A stretch of DNA of 64,000 bases from Jacaranda mimosifolia (taxonomy: Eukaryota > Streptophyta > Magnoliopsida > Lamiales > Bignoniaceae): the NCBI GenBank assembly GCA_018894105.1, contig CM032123.1, forward strand, positions 621,001 through 685,000, read 5' to 3'. Below the pieces are notes generated by a model. That model worked only from the letters and a program-made list of their open reading frames with translations, made no database searches and had not been told where the DNA came from. Position numbers and translations under genes: made by a program. Positions within the stretch are counted from its first letter, which is position 1, and each line of letters starts with the position of its first letter. This document shows, one piece after another, positions 1-11,713 of this stretch.

Positions 1-2090
1 TTCCATTTATTTCTGAATAACAAGTTTCTTGATTTGATTACATGATTATATGAACTGATACCTGATATTATGTTTATGGTTTAACAGTGGTTCTGCTAAA
101 GATTACTGAAATCCCGAACAAATCATTGCTAGGCAACACCATATCTTTTACAAACTAACCACCACCAGATGATAAACTCTCCAGTTTTCACCTGTATCCT
201 GACAAAAAGGTTTGGATGAGCCTAGCTGTTATACGTGTGGATGTAGTACCCCACCTTCATCTAGCTGAGGAGGGAGAAATCTTTGGTAATTCTCTCCTGT
301 TTTTTCTATTATATTACATTACAATATGTACGTTTTCCATGACCTACCATATTGCGTAGAGATCTTTTAAAGCTTCACTACCAAGGAAGCTAAATAAAAC
401 ATTATAATACATACTACTCAAGCTAACTGTCCATCCTTTCCAAGTGTGGTTTCTGTGCTATATGGCCTTTAAGAGTATATCATCGAAGTAAAGGTTCCAA
501 AGTCTCCAAAGGCAACATATCCAGAAGATGCTGGCGCAACCTATACTTGTTTTTCTTCCATGTATTTGGGAATAATCAGTCTGACAAAAATTCAAACTTA
601 TTGATATGACAAATAAAGCACACAGATGTTGAAGGAGACATGTCCCATCAAACCTATTTAAAGGGCTCTATTGAATGTGCCCAAATTATCTCAAGAGATT
701 TTCCATGGACATCATTTTAACCATTTCACGTGTAAACATTTCTTACTCTTCTTTTTCCATAATAAAGCGGGTATACCCTAACATTCTCATCTGGCTTGCC
801 TGTATACTTATTCATATGTTTCTTGATAGGCTGATAAAAGATTACTAGTCTTCTAAAGAGTTATCACCTTAGTACAAATCAACTAGACTGCTCAATTAAG
901 AGCACTAACTAGGATTTACTTTAGACACTTGTGCCTGGAGGCCAACATGCCAATCTTCCAAAAATTGATTATATTTACTTGATTCCAACTGATTAATCAC
1001 TTAAATAACTAATAAATACAAATTTGATCAGTTGGTACAATATTCTAATGAGGCAAATAATGCAACACAATCACACAAATGCAGCAAAAGACTTTGAACA
1101 TAATGATTCTTATCATACCTTTCTATATCTCTTAGATTGTAACTAGATCATTTTGCATTTTTTCAGTAATTTGTGAAGCAAAATGTTGTTAGATGCACAG
1201 ATATTTATGTTCTTTTATGCTTACTTTAAATACATTACATGGACATTTCATGGAATCTGTAGTTTTCTATCCTGAAAATTCATCTAAATATTCTATTAAG
1301 TATATTCTTCAAAATAATTATAGTTACAAACTGTTGTGAAACAAATATGTGATTTAATTGTAAATGGTGCTTATTAAGAGTGATATAACAATGCATATTT
1401 TTATTATAATTAAATAATAGATAGAAAATTTTAATTAAAAGAGAGAATTTTTCACAAGTGAAGTTCTATCCTGGGGGAACAACAGAAGGCAATAAGGTGG
1501 ATGCATGTTACAAATTCAATAGTAATTAGATTGCAAAACTATGACGTTTGTATCTATATTTATCTATATCTATACTTCTACATGTATTCTATATCTATAA
1601 CATCACAAAAGTATAAGTAGTACACAAAATTTCTTCAAAGTTTTGTGGTGTTTAATTAACTCTAATCATTAAATAGCCAAAAATGAATATATGAATGAAT
1701 TTTACTTGTTTTTGGGCAATATAGTTTGAATATACAGCCAAGTTTCATTTCTGCCTAAATCATGAGCTTATAAAGTATTGAAGTTATAACTATTTAAATT
1801 TACATTTCAACTTATTGTATCCATTGCACATATAAATAAATGTTTTTGGGAAAGTATTTTCATGCTAAACATATAGTCAAAGTATGATATTTTAAGTTTT
1901 ATTTTTATTATATATAGGTAAAATGCATGTGCTTTTGTCATATTATAAGACGACACCTCATTTGTAGATTGAATGTTTCAGTGCCAACTAAGTTAGAATA
2001 TGAGCCTATAATGTGAGGCCTCTTATCATGTTTAGATCCAATGTGTCACAATCAACTAAATCATATTATTTCAATTTTTGAGAAAATCTA

Positions 2091-2465
2091 AGGCAATGTC
2101 TGGTTTCATTTTAACAAAACGTTTTCATTCTCCCAAAATATTTTTAAAACATAAACGAACATTTCTCTTAAATTCTAAATCATTACATCAATCAAAACTA
2201 TATATGTTTATATCTTTCAATCATTATTTTAATATAAATATATATTTTTTAATTATTATATCACTATAAAAATAACACATGATAATATAAAAACTTAATG
2301 TGACACCACTAATCAATAAAAGCTTACATGAAAAGATATATACATTAAAATTTATCTTTTTTTTCCAAAATAAAACCAAACATAATGTTATTCTTAACAC
2401 ATTCTTCCGTCTCATTTTCCAAACATGTTCTCCCAAAACACCCAACACAAATCTAGACACTGCCT
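2091..2465. mobile_element. MITE-like element with imperfect terminal inverted repeats
   Basis: The left end AGGCAATGTCTGGTTT matches the reverse complement of the right end, AGGCAGTGTCTAGATTT, giving inverted termini of about 16 bp with few mismatches. The 375 bp body is AT-rich and has no credible coding frame. Its central and right part recurs at about 3015-3300. No clear target-site duplication was found, so the superfamily is open. Confidence 0.55.
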
Positions 2466-3014
2466 ATAGTTTTCACACACCAATAAACCAGGAAAAACAA
2501 CACTTGCATAAGACAAAACTCTTTCTATTTTGTATGCCTACTTCCCACATGTCAAGATGTGGTAAAAAAATATCAAGTCAATTAACTTGTATCCATCAAA
2601 TTTAGAAACCAACAGAACAGAATAAGAAGACTATCCCATCAGATTTTCATCTATTCGCCAGTTAATTCTACCAGCCAATCAACTTAGTAATGAGATTTCA
2701 GGATATATGTGGTTCTTGAGTTTTAGGTTGAAAATACTAAATAAATTATTCTTTTTCACTTTAGATGATAGTAAATTGTCCTTTATTTTTCATGTTTTTG
2801 TTTTTCCTTTCAAACATAGCATAAATGGTCCAATCTAAGTCACTTCACAACTTTGTTGGTGTTGTCTCCTCATGCTAGATTTCATAACATTAGAGAAAAT
2901 AACACCATTCTTAACTTCTTGAAAACAAACACTACAAGACAAATGTCTTAGCCAATGTTTATTTCTATATTAGTAACTGTTTTCACTCCCCCACTACATC
3001 AATAATATATATAT

Positions 3015-3300
3015 ATATATATTTATATCTTTCAATCATTATTTTAATATAAACATATATTTTCAATTATTATATCACCATAAGAATAAATATAACACTA
3101 TAAGAACTTGATGTGACACCATTAATGAGATAAAAACTTACATGTAAAAATATGTGCATTAGATTTTTTCTTTTCTCTCAAAATACAACCAAACATAATT
3201 TTATTCTCAACACATTCTCTAATCTCTCTCCCAAAGTACTGTTCTCCTAAAATATTCTCCAAAACACATCCAAATATAGCGTTAGTACCCTTTCTCAAAC
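3015..3300. repeat. Second, 5'-truncated copy of the 2091-2465 repeat
   Basis: The segment repeats the order of words seen at about 2190-2460, for example ATATCTTTCAATCATTATTT followed by an AT-rich body and then CAACCAAACATAATTTTATT. It lacks the left terminus of the first copy and starts at a TA microsatellite. The copies differ at many positions, so the duplication or insertion is not recent. Confidence 0.55.
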
Positions 3301-3584
3301 GTATCACGGTCTGCTCAATGAAATAACTACTAGTTTGTCCCTGCTAAAAGGCTTTTGGCTTTAGAGGGACATCCCGCAGGATTTTAGTTCCAGTGGATTT
3401 CTTTCTTATGTACTTCTAATCTCTCAAATCTTCATATGGCAGCCATTCATCGGACATAATGCTAAAACTAACCCCCAAACAACTTCCCAAGAACAAGATA
3501 ACATAAAGTTGACACCACCATCAACTCCATCAAAATTCTGAAACTAGCATGAGATAGATGATGGATTAGAAGAAATCACTGTAC

Positions 3585-3766
3585 TTGGAGCTTGAGTATT
3601 GGTAGAGCCGCCCGGCCGGTGAGAACACGATGACGGCTACCTCCGCATCGCATAGAATGGAGAGTTCATGGGCTTTCTTGACGAGCCCTTGGCGTCTCTT
3701 GGAAAATGTCACTTGCCTAGCTGCAATGTCATCAATTTTTCTGATCTTGATCTTCTCTCTTCCCAT
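3585..3766 (-). CDS. MADS-box transcription factor, first coding exon (SVP/AGL24-like)
   Basis: This exon encodes a complete MADS DNA-binding domain of 60 residues. It opens [13 protein letters not shown], continues [20 protein letters not shown] and [14 protein letters not shown], and closes [13 protein letters not shown] proteins bind CArG boxes as dimers in the nucleus. The [10 protein letters not shown] opening resembles the StMADS11 clade (SVP, AGL24, JOINTLESS), though several later residues are closer to other MIKC groups. The exon is 182 nt, a usual length for MIKC exon 1, and ends at a donor GTACAGTG at 3584-3577. The ATG at 3766-3764 is chosen because TTCAG just upstream looks like an acceptor of a 5' leader intron. 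Exons for the I, K and C regions were not found in the 3.5 kb downstream. The gene either has a very long first intron or is a truncated copy. Confidence 0.8.
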
Positions 3767-4624
3767 CCTGAACATTATATAGGAACAATGTCAAGTTGAA
3801 ATCTCACATAAAAAGTAACTTACAACATATGATCAAGAAAAACATAAGCATATGATCTGGAACTGTGTGCTTGCAGTCTTTGTGCTTCATTTTGATATAA
3901 TACAAAGTTCAGCTTCAAGATGTATATGAATCAAAATTCAAAAGGCCCGTTTTCCAATATATATTGTTGTGCTTAATTGTCTCAATAGCAATAGCTGCCA
4001 CAAAATATTAAAACTCCTAATATGTTTTGTCCTCTCAAATTAGAGGGATCACAAAATAGGGCTCAAAGAAAACAAAGAGATCTACTGAAATATTCTCTTG
4101 GTAGCAGTAATCCACGTCCAAGAAGCAATTTTTTATAACTTTCTTGGTGAAAGAAACCAACTTTGGGGAGAAAGTAGAAAACCCTGCTGAAATTTAACTT
4201 AAAATAACCATCAAGAGAATCGTCAACTTTGTAATAGAAAAAAAGGGAAAGACTCCAAACAGTAACACTATGGGGGATCTATAATTTTGTGAGGAAAAGG
4301 ACAAAAAAAGAAAACAGCAATAGATAAATTATAAATATATCACTAGTGATTATATTCCTACAAAATATTTCCTCTACAATTTCCTTGGAAGCCAAACGGA
4401 GAAAAATCTTGTATTTAGCATTTTACTCACAAAAAATTACCTTACAGAAAACAAGCACAGCTCCTCACTTTCATTAAGGAGCTCCTCACTTTCTGCAAGA
4501 TACAGTCTTAAAATCTGCCAAAGAATCAAGAAACCCTCTTGAATGATGTAAGGAGGACACACAAGTAGTGGCTGTATGAGAGAGTGGTAGCGCTTGAGCA
4601 AACCATGAACCCAGAAATATTTAC

Positions 4625-4915
4625 CTATTTGAACATATGGAGAGAAGCGGATATTCTTTCTCAGAGGCTAAGCCTTAAGGGATTCATGAAATCTTGAAAA
4701 TGCAGAGAGAGAGTGAGAAGGGGTGGCTAAGAAGAAGAGCAGCAAATTTGGAGACTAAATAGGGAGGGAAGACAGAGCCCTTGTATAAGGGAAGTTCGCA
4801 GGATTCAGCCATTTGTCAGAAGCTTACTTGGAAGAGGCGTTTGTGGGGTCCGATTAACTAAGGGAAGTCAACAGGATTCTGCCATTTGTCTGAAAGTGAT
4901 CACCTGTACCAAGTT
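4625..4915 (-). promoter_or_regulatory. Probable 5' leader exon and core promoter of the MADS gene
   Basis: On the minus strand the segment ends CAAATAG followed by a donor GTAAAT at 4624. That donor pairs with the acceptor at 3769-3768 just before the MADS start, giving an 857 bp leader intron. A TATA-like TTTTATATATTTG lies on the minus strand near 4942-4956, a suitable distance upstream of a leader starting around 4910. Leader introns are known in SVP-like genes. The exact transcript start is inferred. Confidence 0.45.
4787..4890. repeat. Tandem duplication, period 73 bp, in the MADS leader
   Basis: AAGGGAAGTTCGCAGGATTC at 4787 is followed 73 bp later by AAGGGAAGTCAACAGGATTC at 4860. Both continue into a shared CATTTGTC stretch, so a 31 bp core is present twice. 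It lies at the inferred 5' end of the MADS transcript. Confidence 0.6.
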
Positions 4916-4929
4916 GGCCAAGTGGTGTT

Positions 4930-5600
4930 TGAATAATTTTACAAATATATAAAACCCCTAACATTTGTACAAATTTGATATTCCACGACTTGCCCTTCTG
5001 CTTGATTACGTCGACCAAAAGGGGCTAAATGATAACTGAGTATATGGAAAATTCTTGGTTGCATTTTTGAGTTTTCATGAACGAACGTATATTATGACTA
5101 GAAGTTGATATTGGAGTGAGTTAGTATGACAAAATAACCCCTATAAGATGAGGAAATGTCCAAAAACCCTCAAAGACAAAATAACCCCTCTAGAATGAGG
5201 AAATTTACAAAAACCCTTAAAGATCCACACCACGCTCTTCGGGTGGCACAACCTCATTTACGATCTGATATCCACACTGTCTAAGTAAGATACATGGAAG
5301 AATTTTCTATCTTTCGTACAATCTTCCATACGACATTGATATGATAGATTCATGTGAGAGCCAACACTATAAATACTCCCAAATCCATTTTCATATAAGT
5401 TATTAATTCTTTTACTCTCTACTTTTATATATACGATCTACCTCTTTATAATTGTGACCTTGTTCCCTTAATTAATTTAGGCATCGGTAGATTATAGTTG
5501 GGACTTTTTCAGTGCTCCTCTAATGCTTGTCTTGTGTATCATGTGCTAGATCCCATAGGCCTACCTGTTTGAACAAAAGCGAATATAAATAGATTGATTA
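4930..5600. other. Upstream region of the MADS gene with a 47 bp tandem repeat
   Basis: There is no coding frame of note. A 47 bp unit beginning GACAAAATAACCCCT occurs at 5128 and 5175, each followed by ATGAGGAAAT and a run of A and C. The stretch around 4915-5020 resembles 7806-7890 (shared words AAGTGGTG and ACAAATTTG), so part of it was duplicated a few kilobases away. Confidence 0.5.
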
Positions 5601-7065
5601 GAATTAAATTATTGGACAATTTTCAGATCAGAAGTGTTCCTTGTGAATGGGCATAGCGAAAAGATTCAAAGGAAAATGTCACTAGGAAAGAGTTAAAAAG
5701 CAAGGGAAGTAAATGCCATGCATAAGGGATTTTGGTTTTGATTTGGAATGGGGCATCTTCAAGTTTTATTGATAACTATAGCATACATTGCAACTACGCC
5801 CTCCCCACCCTACTCCTCACACACACACACGAAAAGAATGAGAAGACATATTTTTCTAGCAAATGGGGTTTACAATTTATTTTTTTTAATAGAATATTAG
5901 GTGAGAGGTTTAGTGTAGATTTTTATTTAAATATATACATTATAAAAAAAGAAAATTACATATTTTTATAAGAGTACAATAGAATTCAATATAATAAGAA
6001 AGTCAAAAATTAGGAGTATGACTCTCTTTACATCAATGGACATAGGTTATGATGTTTATAATTTGATATTTGATCTTTTTCACAAGAACCCATAATGTTT
6101 TTGTCCCAAAAGAACAACAAAAAAAGAGGAAACAAGAACAATACTCTTATTTGTAGTGCAAGAATTGGAAAAAAAACATGTTGAAATAAAGGAAAGTGTT
6201 GATTTCATTTTTACATTCTTACAAGTGTTGTGAGCTCTCTCTCTCTCTCTCTTTTCCCCTAAAAATTGCCACTCAACTTCATTTCCATTATTGTGTCAAA
6301 TATTGTCGACGATGTTGAGGTCAATTTTGAGGAAGTGTTAAAAATTGAATATGTTTGCCACCAAGAATTCGAATGCTTGTCCAAAGAGGAAGACGCACGT
6401 CTCTTTCCTTTCCTTGTCAAGAATATATTTATGTGGGGAAGACCAAGAATAAATAAGAATCTTAAGTATTGGATTTGAAGGGTGCTAGGTACACACACCT
6501 GGTCCCATACAAATTTTTGAACTTACATATAAAGATTTATGATATAGACATCTAGTGGCTGGGTGAACAGCTTAAAGTTTTCCTAGATTTAGTCTTTTTC
6601 CATACAGGTAATTGCTTTAAATTCACGTAAAACCCACTTATAATACAATTAACTTTAGTTATTGACGATTTGCAGGCCTAAAAATTGTAGAAAAACTATA
6701 ATTTTTTCATGAAGTAGCCTTATAAGACGATGAAGAATATGTTCCAAGAATCAAACAAGTGGTGAGTGTAATCTTTGTGCATGAATCCGTGTTGAAAGAC
6801 CTGTACAATTTGGATAAGTAGAGAGTCAATATCTTAATTAACCATGCTTGAAAACCAAGAATCATAAAGTTGGCTTTATGAATATATGGTCCATCTTCAA
6901 AAGTATATACGTGTGTGTTTGTGTGTATGGTGAAATGTGGCTATTGGTATCCTTTGAGCTTGTTTCAGCATCTTCTTTCCCTATATTCTCCAACATATGA
7001 GAGCCACAAATCTAGCACACAGTTCATATTGGATGCAATGACTCAACTCTATGGTACGTTTCAAA
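5600..7065 (+). repeat. Segmental duplication block, copy 1
   Basis: This block aligns by eye with the last array unit plus 23106-23990. Shared landmarks in order are AAAGAGTTAAAAAGCAA (5690), a diverged GATTTTGGTTTTGATTTGG piece of the array unit, GATGTTGAGGTCAATTTTGA (6312), TTTCCTTGTCAAGAATATAT (6410), and TTGGCTTTATGAATATATGG (6870). It contains a CA run (5818-5832), a CT run (6236-6252) and a 70-codon open frame at 6266-6478. The other copy does not keep that frame, so coding is doubtful. It holds one diverged unit-like segment where the other copy has about twelve. Confidence 0.65.
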
Positions 7066-7450
7066 CCCACCTCTAACTTTCAAAAGCATCGAAACATGTG
7101 CTCTACCACTGGCATGGTAGTTGGATATGATTGATTTGGTTCATTTTAACATAATTTTTCTTAGGTTATAATTGTTTTTCGTGAATCCATTGCTTTTATG
7201 ATTACGATGAAAACATTTTAGTTTGATTGACGCTCTTGTAAAATTATGATAACATATTCATCTTTTAAATAATAGTTATAACTCAAGTTGAACATTTCAC
7301 GATAAAAATAACTTTCATAATCACAACAAAAAAATTGATACGTGAATAATTCCTCTCCTGTACACAAATCATCTATTGTGTCTGCTAATCAAATTTCAAA
7401 AATTAAGCCACTTGTTAGAAAGCCCACTTGGTTTAAGCCTTAAGGTAGGC
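7066..7450. other. AT-rich spacer, nothing recognised
   Basis: There are no coding frames, splice-site pairs or terminal repeats that I can support. It separates the duplicated block from the CACTA-type element. Confidence 0.4.
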
Positions 7451-7805
7451 CACTACAAAGAATTAAGGCATCAACGACAACGAACCTATAATTGATGCTA
7501 AAAATTCGTAGTTTTGGCTATGAAATTATCTTAACCAAGTTTGAAGTTGATACTCTTATAGCTAACCCTTGGTACGATCAATTCGTAGTTAATGGTCATT
7601 TTTTTGATAAATATATTAATCTTTCTATGAATAATGCATAAATAATCTATTATGCTTCGAATATATAATGCTATGGATGGATTATTTATAATTTTTGTTG
7701 ATTATAATTAAAAATATATATATTTATTACGAAAAATTGTAACTATAATTTGTACCTAATTTTGTAATAATTTTTTTATAGCACATGCTTAATTTTTTTA
7801 TAGTG
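7451..7805. mobile_element. Non-autonomous CACTA (EnSpm) element
   Basis: The element begins CACTACAAAGAATTAAGGC and ends with the complement of CACTATAAAAAAATTAAGC, so the termini are inverted repeats carrying the diagnostic CACTA start. It is flanked on both sides by GGC (7448-7450 and 7806-7808), the 3 bp duplication expected for this superfamily. At 355 bp it has no transposase and would need an autonomous relative to move. Confidence 0.8.
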
Positions 7806-7808
7806 GGC

Positions 7809-8587
7809 AAAGTGGTGCTTGAGTTATGAGTGAAAATCCCATGTGGACAAATTTGGTATTCCGTTGCATTGCCCATTCCTTAAAATAGCATGAGAAAGGA
7901 GCACAATGATTACTTCTACTTGGACATTAATTAAACTCGTCAGTTAATTAATGTCTAGTGCCTAAAGCGTGATTTCATGAGTTCATTTTTAATTAGTCAA
8001 AATTAACTTCCTCACAAAAGTCATTGATTCATAGAATAATGTGACGAATGAATTCAAATTCACACGGAAGTTATTAATTAAAGTATTACAACAAATGAGT
8101 TCAAGCATTTAACATTGTATCCTTATGAAAAACTATAATTAAATCATCTCACGTGCGTGCATGCCCAGTAGGTGCTAGGCCATGCATGCAGGACATCCCA
8201 ACAAATGAGTTCAAGCATTTAACATCATATCCTTCTAAAAAGTTATAATTAAATCATCTCACATGCGTGCGTGTATGGGCATGCAAGAACGCCCATCAGG
8301 TGCTGGGGCGCGCATGCATGGCATCCCAACACCCATTAGGAAGACATCCGGTACCTGGGTGCGTGCGGCTTGCAACTTCCGGGTGCAACTTTTGCGCGTC
8401 AAGGCGCACAACGGAGGCCCAATGGACCATTTTTAGATTCAAATACATATTTAAGCTATTTTTCCTCTGTTTTCAATTTAGGACCCTCTTCAAAGTAATT
8501 ATAAACTGTTTTTGAGATTTTTCTCTGTAATGGAAGTTAGAACAAGGTGTTCTCGTGAGATTTATGTGACTTAAATTTATACTTGAC
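7809..8587. repeat. 110 bp tandem repeat and a GC-richer LTR-like fragment
   Basis: Between 8090 and about 8310 a 110 bp unit occurs twice. Each copy starts AACAAATGAGTTCAAGCATT and contains ATAATTAAATCATCTCAC followed by GC-rich TGCGTGCATGC words. From about 8320 to 8587 the sequence reads like the inner half of an LTR (a GC-rich part, then a T-rich tail), but no second copy is present to prove it. The 82-codon open frame at 8267-8515 crosses this repeat and matches nothing I know. Confidence 0.45.
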
Positions 8588-9427
8588 TGTAAGCGCAAAT
8601 TTCTTTGCTTGCAATAAATAAAATTACAAGATAAGAAAATTCATACAAATAAAATAAAATTAAAATCTATCAACTGTTGATTCAATCTCTAATTTAATCC
8701 TCTGATTCTTCCTTTTCAAATATGATCTTGAATCTAATGAGCCCTGTGAAGAACGCCTTGACTATCGTAGATATCCTTAAATTTGATTTGAAGAAAAATA
8801 ACGCCAATCCGAGGGCATCGCACCATAATCTCGGATCAAATGCTAAAATATATGAGCTCAGCGAAAAATATCGTGAATGTCGTGGATCTTCTTAAATTTG
8901 ATTTGAAGAAAAATAACGTCAATTTGAGGGTTTCGCACCTTAATCTCGAATCAAATGCCAAAATATATGAGCTCCGCGAAGAACACCTTCAATGTCGTGG
9001 ATCTCCTTGAATTTAATTGAGAGAATTGCTGGATTCCTTCAAAGCTCCTCTCACTTGCTGGAATTTTTGTTTTGTGTTGAATGAGCTTTGATCACCCTTT
9101 TATATAGATGCTTGATGGGAGACTTCCAGATTGACTTGAACTTCTTTGATAGTTATCTATCTGATAAGATAATATTAAATATCAAGAATTAATATCAAAT
9201 ATCTTTGATTTAATTAATCAATAGACGTAGACACACTTCATCTTTGACACTTGTCAATATTTGATTTGAGCATAAAATAAATACTAGACTATTAATTAAA
9301 ATTAATCATTTATCTTTTGGAATTAAATTTAACAAATTACAAGATAAATAGAAAATTTTGAATTTAAAACTAGCATATTATTTTATACGTGTCATTCTTC
9401 AATTGGGCAAAAATTGATATGTCTACA
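8588..9427 (-). repeat. Complete LTR (3' LTR), 840 bp
   Basis: On the plus strand it runs from TGTAAGCGCAAATTTC to ATATGTCTACA, so both strands show TG at the start and CA at the end. It contains two copies of an internal unit of about 107 bp, marked by a GAGGG-TCGCACC word at about 8815 and 8922. The sequence beyond 9427 is the polypurine tract. Confidence 0.75.
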
Positions 9428-9599
9428 AATGCCCCCACTTCAAGACTTGGTGAAAGATATGTTAATCATCCACAAAAGAGGCAAGGCTTAAAGTATTTGA
9501 GAAGTTTCCTTTTTCTCCCAATTCACATATGTTTGTGACAAGAACATCTTTCAAGCATTTCTCAAGCTATGGTGCCCAATAAAAGGGTTAAATCATAAC

Positions 9600-10460
9600 A
9601 TAATTCAAAGTAAATATCATTTTAAGGGGAGTGTCGTATACAGTTTATACTCATGTTGGACAAGAGTCACATGTAGTTTAGGCTCGTACGTCAAAGAGCA
9701 TATTTTACTTGAATAGACATTTTATACTCGTGTCAAGGAATCAACTTGAATTTAGTTGACAATTTATACTTATGTCAAGGAGTTTCTTGAGTTGGACTTA
9801 ATAGACAGTTTACACTCTTGTCAAGGAGTACATGGAGAGAATTTGAATATTTAGATAATTTATGCTCGTATCTAGAAGCCTTATTGAAAGTTTAAGCTCA
9901 TATCAAGGAGCACATGGGAAAACTTTGAATATTTAGATAGTTTATGCTCATATCTATGAGCCTTATTGAACGTTTAAGCTCTAATCAAGGAGCACATGGA
10001 AAGACTTTAACTTGAGAATTTTAGATAGCTTATGCTCGTATCTGGGAGCATTATTGACAGTTCAGACTCTTATCAAGGAGCACATGGGAAAACTTTGAAT
10101 ATTTAGATAGTTTATGCTCATATCTAGGAGCATTATTGACAGTTTAGGCTCCTATCGAGGAGCATTTGGAATTTGAAGACTTAAGCTTTGGACTTGAAGA
10201 TTAGAAGATTTGAATATTTGATTTAGAGGCTTAAAAATTTGAGTCTTGGACTTGAAAACTTAGAGACTTGAGCCTTTGACTTGGAAACTTGAGCCTTAAA
10301 CTTGAAATACTTGGAGACTTGAGTCGTGGATTTGGAGACTTGGAAACTTGGAAATTCAAAATTCAAATACTTGGGGACTTGAAAATTTTAGATAGTTTAT
10401 ACTCTTATCTGGGAGTATTATTGACAGTTTAGACTCTTATCAAGGAGCATTTGGAATTTC
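9600..10460 (-). repeat. Minisatellite inside the retroelement, period about 86 bp
   Basis: The word CAAGGAGCACATGG or a near variant recurs at about 9816, 9904, 9987, 10075 and 10157, alternating with TTTAGATAGTTTATGCTC. A last copy lies near 10440 after a stretch rich in GACTTGGAGAC. The repeats fill the place where pol would normally be. Confidence 0.7.
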
Positions 10461-10483
10461 AAGATAAAAATTAATTGCCCCCA

Positions 10484-11646
10484 ACATCTTCATCATCTTC
10501 GGCATCACTTGAATCTTCTTATTCATCAAAATTCATGCTCATTTCAATATTATGTGCACGAGTTGTCAAATCTGCAAAAAAAATTGGTTTAATTCCTTGA
10601 AGTATATAGCAAAGACTCCAATGCATTCCTTGGATACACATCTCAATTGTTGAAGCCTCCAACAATTGATCTTTGCAGTTAAGACTCAAATTTCTCTAGT
10701 AATTGAAGTAGTCAATGATAGGTTCTTCTTTCCACTGACGAGAGATAGTGAGTTCAATTATGCTGACTATCCTTCGAGTGCTGTAGAAACGATTGAGAAA
10801 CTCTTGTTCCAGTTGCCCCCAACTATCGATAGAGCCCACCTCCAAGTCAACATACCAATCAAAAGCATTGTCCTTTAATGATCAAACAAATTGCTTGACC
10901 AAATGATCTCTATATGTCCCAGCATTATTACAAGTCTCAATGAAATAAGCCACGTGCTGCTTTGGATTGCCTTTGCCATCAAATTGCTGAAACTTTGGGG
11001 GTTCGTAACCGATTGACATCTTCAAGTTATCAATCCTTTGAATATATGGCTTGGAGTAAGTCATAGACGACTTAGAACTTCCATCAAGCTTATCTTTGAT
11101 AGTTTCCATGATAAACTCCTTCAGTCGGTTGATGGGAATTAGTCCAGTGGAAACTTCTAGTTCTTTTGTTGCAATTTCTTCATCCTTGGCTGATTGTCTC
11201 CTTGTGGATGTTTCGCCTTCGTCCTGAGCCTCAATCTATTTCTCCATCATACAGCTAGCATCAAGATTGTCCACTTTGCTCATCAATTTGGAGATTTGAA
11301 GGTTTCGTTCTTGGACATGCTTCGTGTGTCCTTCAATAGCCTTTGTCAAATTTGAAATATGTTCCTCCAAGGCAATAGTAATTGTCACCGTCACCATCGC
11401 CATGCTAGAGGAATTTGATGTTGAGTAGGGGATGGATGATGCAGATTCTTCCTTTGAGTCTCCATCATATTCATTCATATCAATAAAATGTGGCAACACC
11501 TTTTTCACAGCAAGCAAAGGAGTCATTTCTAAAGATAATTGCAACTTTTTGGACATACTTCTTGTGATGACGCCAATGTTTTTTGCTCTAGTACTTGAGA
11601 AATTTGAGGTAGTAATTTTCAATGCAGCAGTCTTGTTGGCGGCCAT
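10484..11646 (-). pseudogene. Degenerate retrotransposon gag
   Basis: The frame opens with ATG at 11646 shortly after the 5' LTR. It reads MAANKTAALKITTSNFSS and later TRSMSKKLQ, typical of plant Ty3/Gypsy-type gag leaders. The conserved capsid-like part is clear: KPYIQRIDNLKMSIGYEPPK, FQQFDGKGNPKQHVAYFIE, and after the second stop DNAFDWYVDLE with FLNRFYSTRR. Three stops in the same frame interrupt it (11236-11238, 10882-10884, 10696-10698), with no frameshift. The frame first ends at 10519 and an acidic tail continues to about 10484. Gag packages element RNA into particles. There is no zinc knuckle and no pol behind it. Point substitutions alone explain the damage. Confidence 0.8.
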
Positions 11647-11713
11647 GATAATTCAATCTTGATGAAGGAAAGAAATGAGAGGTAGAGATTCTCCAAGTAG
11701 GCGTGCCAAAATT

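Larger units (their letters stand above)
1..3540. other. Non-coding stretch downstream of the MADS exon
   Basis: No gene is recognised here. If the MADS-box gene at 3585-3766 is intact, this should be its first large intron or beyond, because the gene runs toward lower coordinates. I searched the minus strand for the I-region and K-box exons and found none. A short open stretch on the plus strand (about 168-285), with an AG before it and a GT after it, could be an exon of another gene, but I recognise no family. Two copies of one AT-rich repeat occupy 2091-2465 and about 3015-3300, and a TA microsatellite lies near 3006-3022. Confidence 0.5.

Noticed and set aside
6266..6478. 70-codon plus-strand frame in duplication copy 1 as a gene
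   Set aside because: The paralogous copy at 23.2-23.5 kb has stops in the corresponding frame and shifts elsewhere; no family resemblance.
8267..8515. 82-codon frame in the GC-richer LTR-like fragment
   Set aside because: It spans the end of a tandem repeat and reads like translated LTR sequence.
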